Origin: Methylobacterium sp. J-068
Lineage (GTDB): Bacteria; Pseudomonadota; Alphaproteobacteria; Rhizobiales; Beijerinckiaceae
Length of the DNA: 35,166 nucleotides
Direction: 5' to 3'
NCBI RefSeq assembly: GCF_022829445.1
Contig: NZ_JAKSXY010000052.1
Span: 1-35,166, forward strand
The notes under the pieces are model-generated. The model was not told where the DNA came from, ran no database searches, and worked only from the letters and a program-made list of their open reading frames with translations. Made by a program: the position numbers and the translations under genes. Positions 7,915-16,130 of the stretch are shown here, in pieces (the first letter of the stretch is position 1; every line of letters starts with the position of its first letter).

Positions 7915-8772
7915 TCAGCCGGCCTTGTCGCTGAGCCCGCCGAAGCGTCGGTCGCGGCGGTGATACTCGTCGAGGGCGGCCCGGAAGGCGCCGTCGTCGA
8001 AGTCGGGCCAGAATTCCGGCACGATGACGTACTCGGCATAGGCCGTCTGCCAGGTCAGGAAGTTCGACAGGCGCTGCTCGCCCGACGTGCGGATCACGAG
8101 ATCCGGATCCGGGATGCCGGTGGTGTCGAGGGCGCCGGCCAGGACGTCGAAGTCGATGGCCTCCGGCGCGAGGCGCCCCTCCGCCACGGCCCCGGCCAGC
8201 CGGCGCACGGCACGCAGGATTTCCTGGCGGCCGCCGTAATTGAAGGCGACGACGAGGGTGAGCCCCGTATTGCTCCGCGTCCGCGCCTCGGCCTCGTCGA
8301 GCAGGCCGGCGATGTCGGGGCTCAGGCCCTCGCGCTCGCCGATGATGCGGACGCGGACATTGTTGCCGTGCAGCTCCGCCAGATCCCGGCGCACGAACAG
8401 TTTCAGCAGGCCCATGAGGTCGGCGACCTCGGCCGGCGGCCGGCGCCAGTTCTCGGAGGAGAAGCTGTAGATCGTCAGGTAGCGCACGCCGAGATCGATG
8501 GCCGAGCGCACGGCCCGCCGCACCGCCTCGACGCCGCGCCGATGTCCCTCGACGCGCGGCAGGCCGCGCCGGGCGGCCCAGCGGCCGTTGCCGTCCATGA
8601 TGATGGCGACATGCGCGGGCGCCGCCCCCGGCCCGGCAGCCGGCTGGGCGACGGTGGGGTAGCCGGCCGGGGCGTCGCTCTGCGCGCCCGAAATCACCGC
8701 CTCAGTGCCATGCACCGTCGCGGTGTCGATCTGCCGCGCGCCCTCTGAGCGACCCAACGCGCTTCTCCCCAT
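7915..8772 (-). CDS. uppS: Isoprenyl transferase (undecaprenyl diphosphate synthase)
   Basis: Adds isopentenyl units in cis to farnesyl diphosphate to form the lipid carrier for peptidoglycan and other envelope polymers. The enzyme begins at [13 protein letters not shown] with the catalytic Asp at residue 60, then YSFSSENW and the C-terminal [20 protein letters not shown] signature. From ATG 8772 the protein has 285 residues, about 50 more at the N-terminus than a typical UppS of about 250. This lead is Ala/Pro/Gly-rich with no recognised motif, and the ribosome site is poor (GACGG). An internal GTG start (codons 20 or 26) is possible. The gene sits between frr and cdsA in the usual order. 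Confidence 0.95.
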   Translation of the reverse strand: MGRSALGRSEGARQIDTATVHGTEAVISGAQSDAPAGYPTVAQPAAGPGAAPAHVAIIMDGNGRWAARRGLPRVEGHRRGVEAVRRAVRSAIDLGVRYLTIYSFSSENWRRPPAEVADLMGLLKLFVRRDLAELHGNNVRVRIIGEREGLSPDIAGLLDEAEARTRSNTGLTLVVAFNYGGRQEILRAVRRLAGAVAEGRLAPEAIDFDVLAGALDTTGIPDPDLVIRTSGEQRLSNFLTWQTAYAEYVIVPEFWPDFDDGAFRAALDEYHRRDRRFGGLSDKAG

Positions 8773-8819
8773 CCGTCATTCGTGCCGATCGCGCGCCGTC
8801 CGAGTCCCGTCGTGGACAC

Positions 8820-9386
8820 TCAGACCTGCATGATTTCCTTTTCCTTCGAGGCCAGCACGCCGTCGATCTCGGCGATATGCGCGTCGGTGGCCTTCTGGAC
8901 CTCGGCGGCCTGACGCTTCTCGTCGTCTTCGCTGATGGCGCCGTCCTTCTCCAGCTTCTTGAGATGATCCAGGCCGTCGCGGCGCACGTGGCGGACCGCG
9001 ACGCGGGCCTCCTCGGTGTACTTGTGGGCGACCTTGACCATCTCCTTGCGGCGCTGTTCGTTCATCTCCGGCACGCGCAGGCGGATGGTCTGACCCTCCG
9101 TCTGCGGGTTCATGCCAAGGTCGGATTCGCGGATGGCCTTCTCGACGGCGGTGACCATGCCCCGGTCCCAGACCGAGATGCTGAGCAGGCGCGGCTCGGG
9201 CACGCTCACGGTGGCGACCTGGGCCATCGGCATCATCGCGCCGTAGGCATCGACCTGGATCGGGTCGAGGATGCTCGGCGTGGCACGCCCGGTGCGCAGC
9301 GACCCGAGATCGCCCCTCAGCGACGTGACCGCGCCCTGCATGCGGCGCTTGATGTCGTTCAGGTCGAATTCTGGAATGGCTGCCAT
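8820..9386 (-). CDS. frr: Ribosome recycling factor
   Basis: With EF-G, splits the post-termination ribosome for reuse. 188 residues, against 185 in E. coli. The two-domain signature is clear: the N-terminal helix [17 protein letters not shown], the [12 protein letters not shown] stretch, [20 protein letters not shown] in the beta domain, and the C-terminal helix ending SKEKEIMQV. The region [19 protein letters not shown] is strongly conserved in the family. It lies downstream of pyrH and 47 bases upstream of uppS on the same strand. A 176-base gap to pyrH holds no gene. Confidence 0.97.
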   Translation of the reverse strand: MAAIPEFDLNDIKRRMQGAVTSLRGDLGSLRTGRATPSILDPIQVDAYGAMMPMAQVATVSVPEPRLLSISVWDRGMVTAVEKAIRESDLGMNPQTEGQTIRLRVPEMNEQRRKEMVKVAHKYTEEARVAVRHVRRDGLDHLKKLEKDGAISEDDEKRQAAEVQKATDAHIAEIDGVLASKEKEIMQV

Positions 9387-9562
9387 GCGGAAGGTTCCCG
9401 ACGCGTACTTGAGGGAGTGGGGCCGGGCCGCCGGGGCCCGTTCGTGGCCTCAATGAACCAAAACGAGATGGGTCGCAAATGGCGTTCGCGCCCGCAAGCC
9501 GCGAAATCGCCGGCCCGGGCGTCCGCGCCGATCCCTCGGGCGGGCTCGCGGAATCGCCGGCC

Positions 9563-10285
9563 CTACGGAACCACCAGGGTCGCCGGCGCCTCGCCGGTGA
9601 GGATCGCCTTGATCGAACTCGGAGCGTGGACGGAGCCGACCACGATCGACAGGCGGCTCTCGCGGGCCAGCGCGAAGGCGGCGGTGTCCATCACCTTGAG
9701 GTCGCGGGCGATGGCCTCGTCGTGGGTGAGGCGGTCGTAGCGGGTGGCGCTGGGATCGCGCTTCGGATCGGCGGAATAGACCCCGTCCACCTGTGTCGCC
9801 TTGAGCACGGCGTCGCAGCGCAGCTCGGCCGCGCGCAGCACGGCGGCCGTGTCGGTGGTGAAGAACGGATTGCCGGTGCCCCCGGCGAGCACGATGACCT
9901 GGCCCTTGTCGAGGTGGTGCAGGGCGGGCTGGCGCGCGAAGGTCTCGCAGATCGTCGGCATCGACACCGCCGACATGGTGCGGGCGGGCACGCCGGCCGC
10001 GTTCAGGGCCGTCTCCAGGGCGAGCGAGTTCATCACGGTGGCCATCATGCCCAGCGAATCGCCGGTGGCCCGGTCGATCCAGCCGGCCGCCGAGATGCGC
10101 GCCCCCCGGATCATGTTGCCGCCGCCGACCACCAAGGCGATCTGGATGCCCGCTTCGCGGGTGCGGGCGATGTCGTCGGCGATGCCGGCGAGCGTCGGCG
10201 GATGCAGCCAGTAGCCGTCGGGGGCTGCCAGGGCCTCGCCCGAGAGCTTCACGAGGACGCGGCGAAACGGTGTGGTCTCCGGCAT
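9563..10285 (-). CDS. pyrH: UMP kinase
   Basis: Phosphorylates UMP to UDP in pyrimidine nucleotide synthesis; a hexameric amino-acid-kinase-fold enzyme usually activated by GTP and inhibited by UTP. 240 residues, the usual length. The motifs are VLVKLSGEALA at the N-terminus, VVGGGNMIRGA, ATGDSLGMMATVMNSLAL, VLAGGTGNPFFTTDTAA and ATQVDGVYSADPK. ATG 10285 is preferred because GAGGGG stands nine bases upstream and residue 1 matches the family start. An in-frame ATG at 10390 would add 35 non-conserved residues. It follows tsf on the same strand, with a strong stem-loop in between. Confidence 0.97.
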   Translation of the reverse strand: MPETTPFRRVLVKLSGEALAAPDGYWLHPPTLAGIADDIARTREAGIQIALVVGGGNMIRGARISAAGWIDRATGDSLGMMATVMNSLALETALNAAGVPARTMSAVSMPTICETFARQPALHHLDKGQVIVLAGGTGNPFFTTDTAAVLRAAELRCDAVLKATQVDGVYSADPKRDPSATRYDRLTHDEAIARDLKVMDTAAFALARESRLSIVVGSVHAPSSIKAILTGEAPATLVVP

Positions 10286-10377
10286 CGAGCCAGTCCCCTC
10301 AAACCCCGCCCTGACGCGGGGCGGGAAGCCAATCGGAAGCGGAGGGGTGTCTAGCCCAAGGCGGGCCGGAACGTCGA

Positions 10378-10405
10378 GGGGCGGCGGCATCGCTGCCGCC
10401 GCCCC
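10378..10405 (-). terminator. Strong 12-bp stem-loop after tsf
   Basis: The arms GGGGCGGCGGCA (10378-10389) and TGCCGCCGCCCC (10394-10405) pair perfectly around a four-base loop. It lies 33 bases past the tsf stop and before the pyrH ribosome site. No U-tract follows, so it may only partly terminate, or may protect the rpsB-tsf transcript from 3' decay. Confidence 0.6.
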
Positions 10406-10438
10406 ATCGCAAGAGTCCGTCGCTTTTTCGCGAGGCGT

Positions 10439-11362
10439 TCAGCCGCGCGCGGCGGCGGCCACCTCGGAGGCGAAGTCGGGAGCCTCCTCCTTCTCGATGC
10501 CCTCGCCGAGGGCGTAGCGCACGAAGGCAGTGAGCTTGACCGGGGCGCCGGCCTTGCCCTCGGCCTCCTTGAGGACCTGGGAGATGGTCTTGGAGCCGTC
10601 ATGCACGAAGGGCTGCTCCAGGAGGGTGACCTCCTTGTAGTAGCTCTTCAGGCCGCTCTCGACGATCTTGGCGAGCACGTTCTCGGGCTTGCCGACGTTC
10701 TTCTCGCGCAGGATGTTGATCTCGCGGTCGAGGGTCGCCTGATCGACGCCGGCGGCGTCCAGCGCCACCGGGTTGGTCGCGGCGACGTGCATGGCGATCT
10801 GACGGCCGAGGGTGGAGAGCACCTCGACGTCGCCCTCGGACTCGAGCGCGACCAGCACGCCGATCTTGCCCAGGCCCTCGACGACCTGACCGTGGACATA
10901 GGAGGCGATCACGCCCTTGGTCACGTCGAGCTTGGCGACGCGGCGCAGGGTCATGTTCTCGCCGATGGTGGCGATGAGGTTGGCGAGGCTTTCCTTGACC
11001 GTGGTCGCGGCGCCGGGGAACGTGGCGGCCTCGAGGCCTTCCAGCGTGCCGTCGGTGTTCAGCGCGAGCTTGGCGGCCTCGCGGGCGAAGCCCTGGAAGC
11101 TGTCGTTGCGGGCGACGAAGTCGGTCTCGGAATTCACCTCGACGATGGCGGCGTGGTGGCCGGCGGACTCGACGGCGACGAGGCCCTCGGCGGCGACGCG
11201 GCCGGCCTTCTTGGCGGCCTTGGCGAGGCCCTTCTTGCGCAGCCAGTCGACGGCGGCCTCGATGTCACCATCGGTCTCGTTGAGCGCGCCCTTGCAGTCC
11301 ATCATGCCCGCGCCGGTCTTCTCGCGGAGCTCTTTCACCAGTGCGGCGGTGATGTTGGCCAT
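10439..11362 (-). CDS. tsf: Elongation factor Ts
   Basis: Guanine-nucleotide exchange factor for EF-Tu. 307 residues (E. coli 283). The N-terminal UBA-like domain reads [20 protein letters not shown] with [10 protein letters not shown]. The exchange core has the [15 protein letters not shown] motif that inserts near the EF-Tu nucleotide site, and later [20 protein letters not shown] and [14 protein letters not shown] 11362 has AAAGGA seven bases upstream; an in-frame ATG at 11434 would add 24 residues encoded by the inter-gene region. It follows rpsB as in nearly all bacteria, with two stem-loops between. Confidence 0.97.
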   Translation of the reverse strand: MANITAALVKELREKTGAGMMDCKGALNETDGDIEAAVDWLRKKGLAKAAKKAGRVAAEGLVAVESAGHHAAIVEVNSETDFVARNDSFQGFAREAAKLALNTDGTLEGLEAATFPGAATTVKESLANLIATIGENMTLRRVAKLDVTKGVIASYVHGQVVEGLGKIGVLVALESEGDVEVLSTLGRQIAMHVAATNPVALDAAGVDQATLDREINILREKNVGKPENVLAKIVESGLKSYYKEVTLLEQPFVHDGSKTISQVLKEAEGKAGAPVKLTAFVRYALGEGIEKEEAPDFASEVAAAARG

Positions 11363-11411
11363 GGCGGGTCCTTTCGTAGCGATTGAAAAACGAAGTCGTC
11401 TGAAGTGAATG

Positions 11412-11440
11412 AGCCCGGCGCTCAGGGAAAGCACCGGGCT
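11412..11440 (-). terminator. Stem-loop between rpsB and tsf (second of two)
   Basis: The arms AGCCCGG (11412-11418) and CCGGGCT (11434-11440) are followed, after one mismatch, by a further three pairs. It is the second hairpin met by RNA polymerase after rpsB and lies about 50 bases before the tsf start. It may attenuate or process the shared transcript. Confidence 0.45.
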
Positions 11441-11466
11441 TCAGGATGCAGTGTCCGATCGGCCGG

Positions 11467-11490
11467 TGGCGGCCCGATGACGGGCCGCCA
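11467..11490 (-). terminator. Stem-loop directly after rpsB (first of two)
   Basis: A ten-base perfect stem TGGCGGCCCG/CGGGCCGCCA (11467-11476 and 11481-11490) with an ATGA loop, eight bases past the rpsB stop. With the next hairpin it probably sets the ratio of tsf to rpsB expression. There is no U-tract. Confidence 0.5.
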
Positions 11491-11498
11491 GGTCGGGA

Positions 11499-12566
11499 TC
11501 AGGCGGCGGCCGCCGCCTCGACGAAGCCACGGGCCTGGTCGACCCAGCCGTCGCGACCGATGCGGCCGTTCAGCTTGAGATCGGCATCGACCTTGGCGAT
11601 GTCGTCGGCGCTCATCGCGGCCAGCTGCCAGTAGTGGTAGATGCCCGCCTCGTTGAGCTTCTGCACGATCTGCGGGCCGGCGCCGTGGAGCTTGGACAGG
11701 TCGTCCGGAGCGCCGCGCGGAGCCGAGAGCAGCTCGAAGTGCTCGGTGGACTCGACGAGGGCGGCCACGTCGGCCTGGGTGACCGAGCCGGACTCGACGG
11801 AGGCCGCCGCGTCGTCGTTGGCGGGCAGCTCCTCGGCGACCGGCTCCTCGGAGGCGCCGAGGTCGATGCCGAGCGAGCCCTGGCCGCGCGAGATGCCGTC
11901 GATGGCGGCGCGGGCGATCAGGTCGCAGTACAGGGCGATGGCGCGGCCGGCGTCATCGTTGGCGGGCACGACGTAGGTGATTCCGTCCGGGTTGCAGTTG
12001 GTGTCGACGATGGCCGCCACCGGGATGCCGAGGCGCTGGGCCTCCTTGATCGCGAGCTGCTCCTTGTTCGTGTCGATCACGAACAGCAGGTCCGGCACGC
12101 CGCCCATGTCCTTGATGCCGCCGAGCGCCTTCTCGAGCTTGTCCTTCTCGCGGGCCAGCATCAGGCGCTCCTTCTTGGTGAGGCCCTGGGCCCCGCCGTC
12201 GAGGGTCTCGTCGACCTTGCGCAGGCGCTGGATCGAGCCCGAGATGGTCTTCCAGTTGGTCAGCATGCCGCCGAGCCAGCGGGAGTTGACGTAGTACTGG
12301 GCCGAGCGCTTGGCGGCCTCGGCGATGGTGTCGGCCGCCTGGCGCTTGGTGCCGACGAACAGCACGCGGCCGCCCTTGGCGACGGTGTCGCTCACCGCCT
12401 GCAGGGCCTGATGGAGGGCCGGCACGGTCTGGGCGAGGTCGATGATGTGGATGTTGTTGCGCGTCCCGAAGATGTAGGACTGCATCTTCGGGTTCCAGCG
12501 GTGGGCCTGGTGTCCGAAGTGGGCGCCGGCCTCGAGAAGCTGACGCATGGTGAAATCGACGGCCAT
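11499..12566 (-). CDS. rpsB: 30S ribosomal protein S2 with C-terminal helix-hairpin-helix extension
   Basis: Small-subunit protein S2, 355 residues against 241 in E. coli. The S2 core runs from [16 protein letters not shown], through [35 protein letters not shown] and [19 protein letters not shown], to about residue 228. An acidic, Ala/Ser-rich linker follows. The last 65-70 residues form a small domain containing [20 protein letters not shown], then [20 protein letters not shown] and [17 protein letters not shown]. This resembles the helix-hairpin-helix module on some alphaproteobacterial proteins such as extended L21 and NuoE. Its role on S2 is unknown to me. ATG 12566 follows GGAGAG by about nine bases. 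It is first in the rpsB-tsf unit. Confidence 0.96.
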   Translation of the reverse strand: MAVDFTMRQLLEAGAHFGHQAHRWNPKMQSYIFGTRNNIHIIDLAQTVPALHQALQAVSDTVAKGGRVLFVGTKRQAADTIAEAAKRSAQYYVNSRWLGGMLTNWKTISGSIQRLRKVDETLDGGAQGLTKKERLMLAREKDKLEKALGGIKDMGGVPDLLFVIDTNKEQLAIKEAQRLGIPVAAIVDTNCNPDGITYVVPANDDAGRAIALYCDLIARAAIDGISRGQGSLGIDLGASEEPVAEELPANDDAAASVESGSVTQADVAALVESTEHFELLSAPRGAPDDLSKLHGAGPQIVQKLNEAGIYHYWQLAAMSADDIAKVDADLKLNGRIGRDGWVDQARGFVEAAAAA

Positions 12567-12607
12567 GTCTTTGTACTCTCCGGTTGGTACCGCCGCGGAG
12601 GAAGCGA

Positions 12608-12657
12608 TCGGGCCCCTCGGGGTCCCGACCACCGGAAACGCCTCATTCAGGCATGAG
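12608..12657 (-). other. Structured leader upstream of rpsB
   Basis: Two stem-loops lie in the likely 5' untranslated RNA of rpsB: TCGGG/CCCGA with an inner CCCC/GGGG (12608-12628), and GCCTCAT/ATGAGGC further upstream (ending near 12658). S2 represses its own mRNA through a leader in other bacteria; whether this leader does so is only inference. Confidence 0.35.
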
Positions 12658-12685
12658 GCCGGCTCCGCGTGTGGAATGGGCGGGG

Positions 12686-12713
12686 CCTTAACAGAGGCCG
12701 TCCGCCGAGGCAA
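12686..12713 (-). promoter_or_regulatory. Candidate promoter of rpsB-tsf
   Basis: On the minus strand TTGCCT (12713-12708) and TTAAGG (12691-12686) are separated by 16 bases, about 120 bases before the rpsB start. The -35 is good and the -10 is poor. Its place between the PH-domain gene and the structured rpsB leader makes it plausible. Confidence 0.4.
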
Positions 12714-12757
12714 GGTTTTCGCCGCCCCCTCGTGGGCCGGGCCCGTTCGCGGCGGCG

Positions 12758-13132
12758 TCAGCGGATCGAGGCCGCGATCGCCTGCTGGATCGCCAGGATG
12801 TTGGCGCCCCGCTTCAGCGTCTTGCGGATCGGCTCCGCCCGGCCCGAGACCCAGATCGCGAGTTCGGAATCGAGGTCGAAGCTGCCCGCCGTCTCCACCG
12901 AGAACGAGGTGATCGCCCGGTAGGGCACGGTCAGGTACGAGACCTTGCGGCCGGTGAGGCCCTGCTTGTCCACCAGGATCAGGCGCCGGTCGGTGAAGAC
13001 GATGAGGTCGCGCAGGATCCGGAAGGCGACCTGAACCGGCTCGCCCTCCGTGAGGATGCCGGCGAGTTGCTCGTTCACCTCCGCGGGCGAGAGGTCGCTG
13101 CCGTGGCCGAGCAGTCCATCGAGAAAACCCAT
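12758..13132 (-). CDS. Small bacterial PH-domain protein (bPH_1/DUF1696 type)
   Basis: A 124-residue cytoplasmic protein that is almost entirely one bacterial pleckstrin-homology-like domain. It opens with [20 protein letters not shown], then [39 protein letters not shown], and the conserved [20 protein letters not shown]. It ends in a helix with [12 protein letters not shown]. There is no signal peptide or membrane segment. The family's cellular role is not established, so no function is claimed. It is divergent from pdxJ with 95 bases between, and its stop is about 190 bases before the rpsB start on the same strand. Family membership is clear from the motif order. Confidence 0.88.
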   Translation of the reverse strand: MGFLDGLLGHGSDLSPAEVNEQLAGILTEGEPVQVAFRILRDLIVFTDRRLILVDKQGLTGRKVSYLTVPYRAITSFSVETAGSFDLDSELAIWVSGRAEPIRKTLKRGANILAIQQAIAASIR

Positions 13133-13166
13133 CGCGCGCCGTATCCCCCTGAAGCCCCGGATCTCC

Positions 13167-13196
13167 TATGTAGGGGCGCGGTCGCCGCCCTGTCAG
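13167..13196 (-). promoter_or_regulatory. Candidate promoter of the PH-domain gene
   Basis: On the minus strand CTGACA (13196-13191), an 18-base spacer and TACATA (13172-13167) lie 34 bases before the start codon. The -35 overlaps a 13-base palindrome GCCCTGTCAGGGC (13187-13199) that could also be an operator shared with divergent pdxJ. Confidence 0.4.
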
Positions 13197-13227
13197 GGCA
13201 TGGCGATCCCGTTCGGAGTCCGCCGCG

Positions 13228-13989
13228 ATGTCCTCTCCTGCCCCGCGCTCGAATCCCCTGCGCCTCGGCGTCAACATCGATCACGTCGCCACGGTGCGCA
13301 ACGCGCGCGGCGGCACCGCCCCCGACCCGATCCGCGCCGCCCGCGAGGCCGTGGCGGCGGGCGCCGACGGCATCACCGCGCATCTGCGCGAGGATCGGCG
13401 CCACATCCGCGACGCCGACATGGAGACGCTGGCGCACGTCCTCACCGTGCCGCTCAACTTCGAGATGGCGGCCACCGACGAGATGATCGACATGGCGATT
13501 CGTTTAAGGCCGCACGCGGCCTGCCTCGTGCCGGAGAAGCGCGAGGAGCGCACCACCGAGGGCGGCCTCGACATCGTCGGCGCGCACGATTCGCTCCTGT
13601 CCCGCGTCAAGCGACTGGGACAGGCCGGCATCCGTGTCTCGCTGTTCGTCGAACCCGACGAGGCCGTGATGGACGCCGCCCGTCGCCTCGGCGCGCCGGT
13701 GGTCGAACTCCACACGGGCAGCTACTGCGAGGCGGTGGCCGAGGGCGACGCCGCGCGCACCGCGCACGAACTCGGCCGGATCGCCCGGGCGGCGTCCTAC
13801 GGCGCCGGGATCGGCCTGGAGATCCATGCCGGGCACGGGCTCGCCCTCGACAGCGTCGGCCCCGTCGCCGCCCTGCCCGAGATCGCGGAGCTCAACATCG
13901 GCCACGCACTGATCGGCGAGGCGATCTTCGTCGGGCTGGGACAGGCGATCCGCGACATGCGCGGCGCCATGGACACGGCCCGGGCATGA
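13228..13989 (+). CDS. pdxJ: Pyridoxine 5'-phosphate synthase
   Basis: Condenses DXP with 3-amino-2-oxopropyl phosphate to pyridoxine 5'-phosphate, the last ring-forming step of DXP-dependent vitamin B6 synthesis. 253 residues, TIM-barrel fold. Family motifs in order: [91 protein letters not shown] and [17 protein letters not shown]. The E. coli NAGHGL is HAGHGL here, a form I recall from alphaproteobacteria. Its stop overlaps the acpS start by four bases (ATGA), so the two are translationally coupled. It shares the substrate DXP with dxr in this window. Confidence 0.97.
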   Translation: MSSPAPRSNPLRLGVNIDHVATVRNARGGTAPDPIRAAREAVAAGADGITAHLREDRRHIRDADMETLAHVLTVPLNFEMAATDEMIDMAIRLRPHAACLVPEKREERTTEGGLDIVGAHDSLLSRVKRLGQAGIRVSLFVEPDEAVMDAARRLGAPVVELHTGSYCEAVAEGDAARTAHELGRIARAASYGAGIGLEIHAGHGLALDSVGPVAALPEIAELNIGHALIGEAIFVGLGQAIRDMRGAMDTARA

Positions 13990-14399
13990 TCCTCGGTATC
14001 GGCTCCGATCTCTGCGACATCCGCCGCATCGAGAAATCGCTGGAGCGCTACGGGGAGCGCTTCACCCACCGGGTCTTCACCGACGGCGAGCGCGCCAAGT
14101 GCGACGCCCGCGCGGCGCGCGCGCCCTCCTATGCGAGGCGCTTCGCCGCCAAGGAGGCCTGCGCCAAGGCCCTGGGCACCGGCATCGCGCGGGGCGTGTT
14201 CTGGCGCGACATGGAGGTGGTCAACCTGCCCGGCGGGCGCCCGACCCTGCGCCTCACCGGAGCGGCGGCCGAGCACCTCGCCGCGATGATGCCGGCCGGC
14301 CACGTGCCGAGGCTGCACATCACGCTCACCGACGATCCGCCGATGGCGCAGGCCTTCGTGATCGTCGAGGCGGTGCCGGACGACACGGCCTCGACCTAG
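13986..14399 (+). CDS. acpS: Holo-[acyl-carrier-protein] synthase
   Basis: Transfers the 4'-phosphopantetheine arm of CoA to acyl carrier protein. 137 residues, trimeric family of about 125-140. The Mg-binding motif [20 protein letters not shown] is at the N-terminus, and the second signature [18 protein letters not shown] holds the catalytic Glu. [20 protein letters not shown] ends the domain. The ATG overlaps the pdxJ stop by four bases. A gene order pdxJ-acpS-lepB-rnc-era is common in proteobacteria. The 116 bases to lepB contain no gene. Confidence 0.97.
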   Translation: MILGIGSDLCDIRRIEKSLERYGERFTHRVFTDGERAKCDARAARAPSYARRFAAKEACAKALGTGIARGVFWRDMEVVNLPGGRPTLRLTGAAAEHLAAMMPAGHVPRLHITLTDDPPMAQAFVIVEAVPDDTAST

Positions 14400-14515
14400 T
14401 CGCGGCACCCGTGCGTTGCGGCGCCTTCCCGCATGGTCTATGCCGCCGCTCGACCGTCGGCGACGGGAGCCGCCCGGAATCCGGGCGCCAGCGCCGGACC
14501 GGAGATGGCGACCAG

Positions 14516-15316
14516 ATGGAACGTGCCCGCGTGGACCACCAGACGAAGCGTGACCTGAAGGCCGCCGATACCGGCACCTGGGCGAGCGTCAAGGAGACGC
14601 TGAAGGTCGGCGGGCAGGCGCTGCTGATCGCCCTCGTGGTGCGCACGCTTCTGTTTCAGCCCTTCAACATTCCGTCGGGCTCCCTCGTTCCGACGCTGCT
14701 GATCGGCGATTACCTGTTCGTCTCGAAGTATTCCTACGGCTACTCGAAATATTCGCTTCCCTTGAGCGAGTACCTGCCCTTCACCGCCGACGGCCGGGTC
14801 TGGGCGGCGGAGCCCAAGCGCGGCGACATCGCAGTGTTCAAGCTGCCGAAGGACAACGCCACCGACTACATCAAGCGCGTCATCGGCCTGCCGGGCGACA
14901 AGATCCAGATGAAGGCCGGCCTGCTCTACATCAACGACGTGCCGGTCAAGCGCGAGAAGATCGCGCCCTTCGAGACCACCGGCCCCTACGGCGAGCAGGC
15001 TAAGGCCGAGCAGTACCTCGAGACCCTGCCCAACGGCGTCACCCACCGGGTGATCGAGCGCGACGGCGACAACGGATACTGGGACAACACCGAGCCCTAC
15101 ACCGTGCCGCAGGGCCGCTTCTTCATGATGGGCGACAACCGCGACAACTCGACGGATTCGCGCGACCTCGCCAATGTGGGCTTCGTGCCGTTCGAGAACT
15201 TCGTCGGCCGCGCGGAGATGATCTTCTTCTCCATCGACGAAGGCACGCCGGCATGGCAGATCTGGAACTGGCCGGCGAAGGTTCGCTGGAACCGGCTGTT
15301 CACGGCCATCCACTAG
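14516..15316 (+). CDS. lepB: Signal peptidase I
   Basis: Inner-membrane protease that removes signal peptides from exported proteins, by a Ser/Lys dyad. 266 residues. There is one N-terminal membrane anchor at about residues 33-48 (GGQALLIALVVRTLLFQPF). The catalytic Ser56 is in FNIPSGSLVPTLLIGDYL; the residue after it is Leu where most relatives have Met. The general-base Lys120 is in DYIKRVIGLPGDKI. Box E is complete: MMGDNRDNSTDSRDLANVGF. ATG 14516 has GGAG eleven bases upstream and gives a family-like start; the frame is open farther upstream but that part is antisense-like filler over acpS. It is followed by rnc after 13 bases. Confidence 0.96.
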   Translation: MERARVDHQTKRDLKAADTGTWASVKETLKVGGQALLIALVVRTLLFQPFNIPSGSLVPTLLIGDYLFVSKYSYGYSKYSLPLSEYLPFTADGRVWAAEPKRGDIAVFKLPKDNATDYIKRVIGLPGDKIQMKAGLLYINDVPVKREKIAPFETTGPYGEQAKAEQYLETLPNGVTHRVIERDGDNGYWDNTEPYTVPQGRFFMMGDNRDNSTDSRDLANVGFVPFENFVGRAEMIFFSIDEGTPAWQIWNWPAKVRWNRLFTAIH

Positions 15317-15329
15317 GGCATTCAGTATT

Positions 15330-16130
15330 GTGACCGAAGAGGCGCGTCCCTCCAGCCGGGCGCGGCGCGCGCCCCGTCCGAAGCCCGACCTCGCGGGGTT
15401 GGAGGCCCGGATCGGGCATGTCTTCGCCGACCGAAAGCTCCTGTCCGTCGCGCTGACGCATGTGAGCAAGGCCGGCGGCGACGGCCGCCTCGGCAGCTAC
15501 CAGCGCCTCGAATTCCTCGGCGACCGCGTCCTCGGCCTCGCCATCGCCGACCTGCTCTACGAGGCCTTTCCGGGCGCCGACGAGGGCGAACTCTCGCGGC
15601 GCCTCGCCGGGCTCGTGCGGCGCGAGACCTGCGCCTCCGTCGCCACGGTGTGGGACGTGGGGCCCCACCTCGCCCTCGGTCCGGGCGAGGTCCAGAGCGG
15701 GGGGCGCCGCAACCAGACCATCCTGGCCGATGTCTGCGAATCGATCCTCGGCGCGGTGTTCCTCGACGCGGGCTACGCGACCGCCAAGGCCATCGTGAAC
15801 GCCGCCTTCACCCCCGATACCGACACGGCGGCGCCGCGCGGCCGCGACGCCAAGTCGGCTCTGCAGGAATGGGCCATGGCCCGCGCCCTGCCGATCCCGC
15901 TCTACGAGGTGGTGGAGCGCTCCGGCCCCGACCACGCCCCCGTCTTCCGCATCGCCGCCCGCGTCGAGGGCCTGGAGGCGGGCATCGGCACGGGCCCCTC
16001 GAAGCGCCTCGCCGAGCAGGAGGCCGCCCGCCTCGTGCTCGACCGCGAGGTCCACGGCCTCGACACGTCCCGGACACGAACCATGGAGACGTCGGCGGAC
16101 GTCGATGAAGGACACGCCCCCGATGCCTGA
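15330..16130 (+). CDS. rnc: Ribonuclease III
   Basis: Double-strand-specific endoribonuclease for rRNA and mRNA processing. 266 residues with a GTG start, a 20-residue basic N-terminal lead, and about 25 extra residues after the dsRNA-binding domain. The catalytic signature YQRLEFLGDRVLGLAIADLL and the downstream acidic cluster LADVCESILGAVFLDAGYA are intact. The C-terminal dsRBD begins near DAKSALQEWAMARALPIPLY and contains the GPSKRLAEQEAARLVL helix. It overlaps the era start by 26 bases (or eight with the alternative start). The lepB-rnc-era order is widely conserved. Confidence 0.97.
   Translation: MTEEARPSSRARRAPRPKPDLAGLEARIGHVFADRKLLSVALTHVSKAGGDGRLGSYQRLEFLGDRVLGLAIADLLYEAFPGADEGELSRRLAGLVRRETCASVATVWDVGPHLALGPGEVQSGGRRNQTILADVCESILGAVFLDAGYATAKAIVNAAFTPDTDTAAPRGRDAKSALQEWAMARALPIPLYEVVERSGPDHAPVFRIAARVEGLEAGIGTGPSKRLAEQEAARLVLDREVHGLDTSRTRTMETSADVDEGHAPDA

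Noticed and set aside
13187..13199. 13-base palindrome GCCCTGTCAGGGC as a definite operator
   Set aside because: Short and GC-rich, expected by chance in this composition; kept only as a remark on the promoter.
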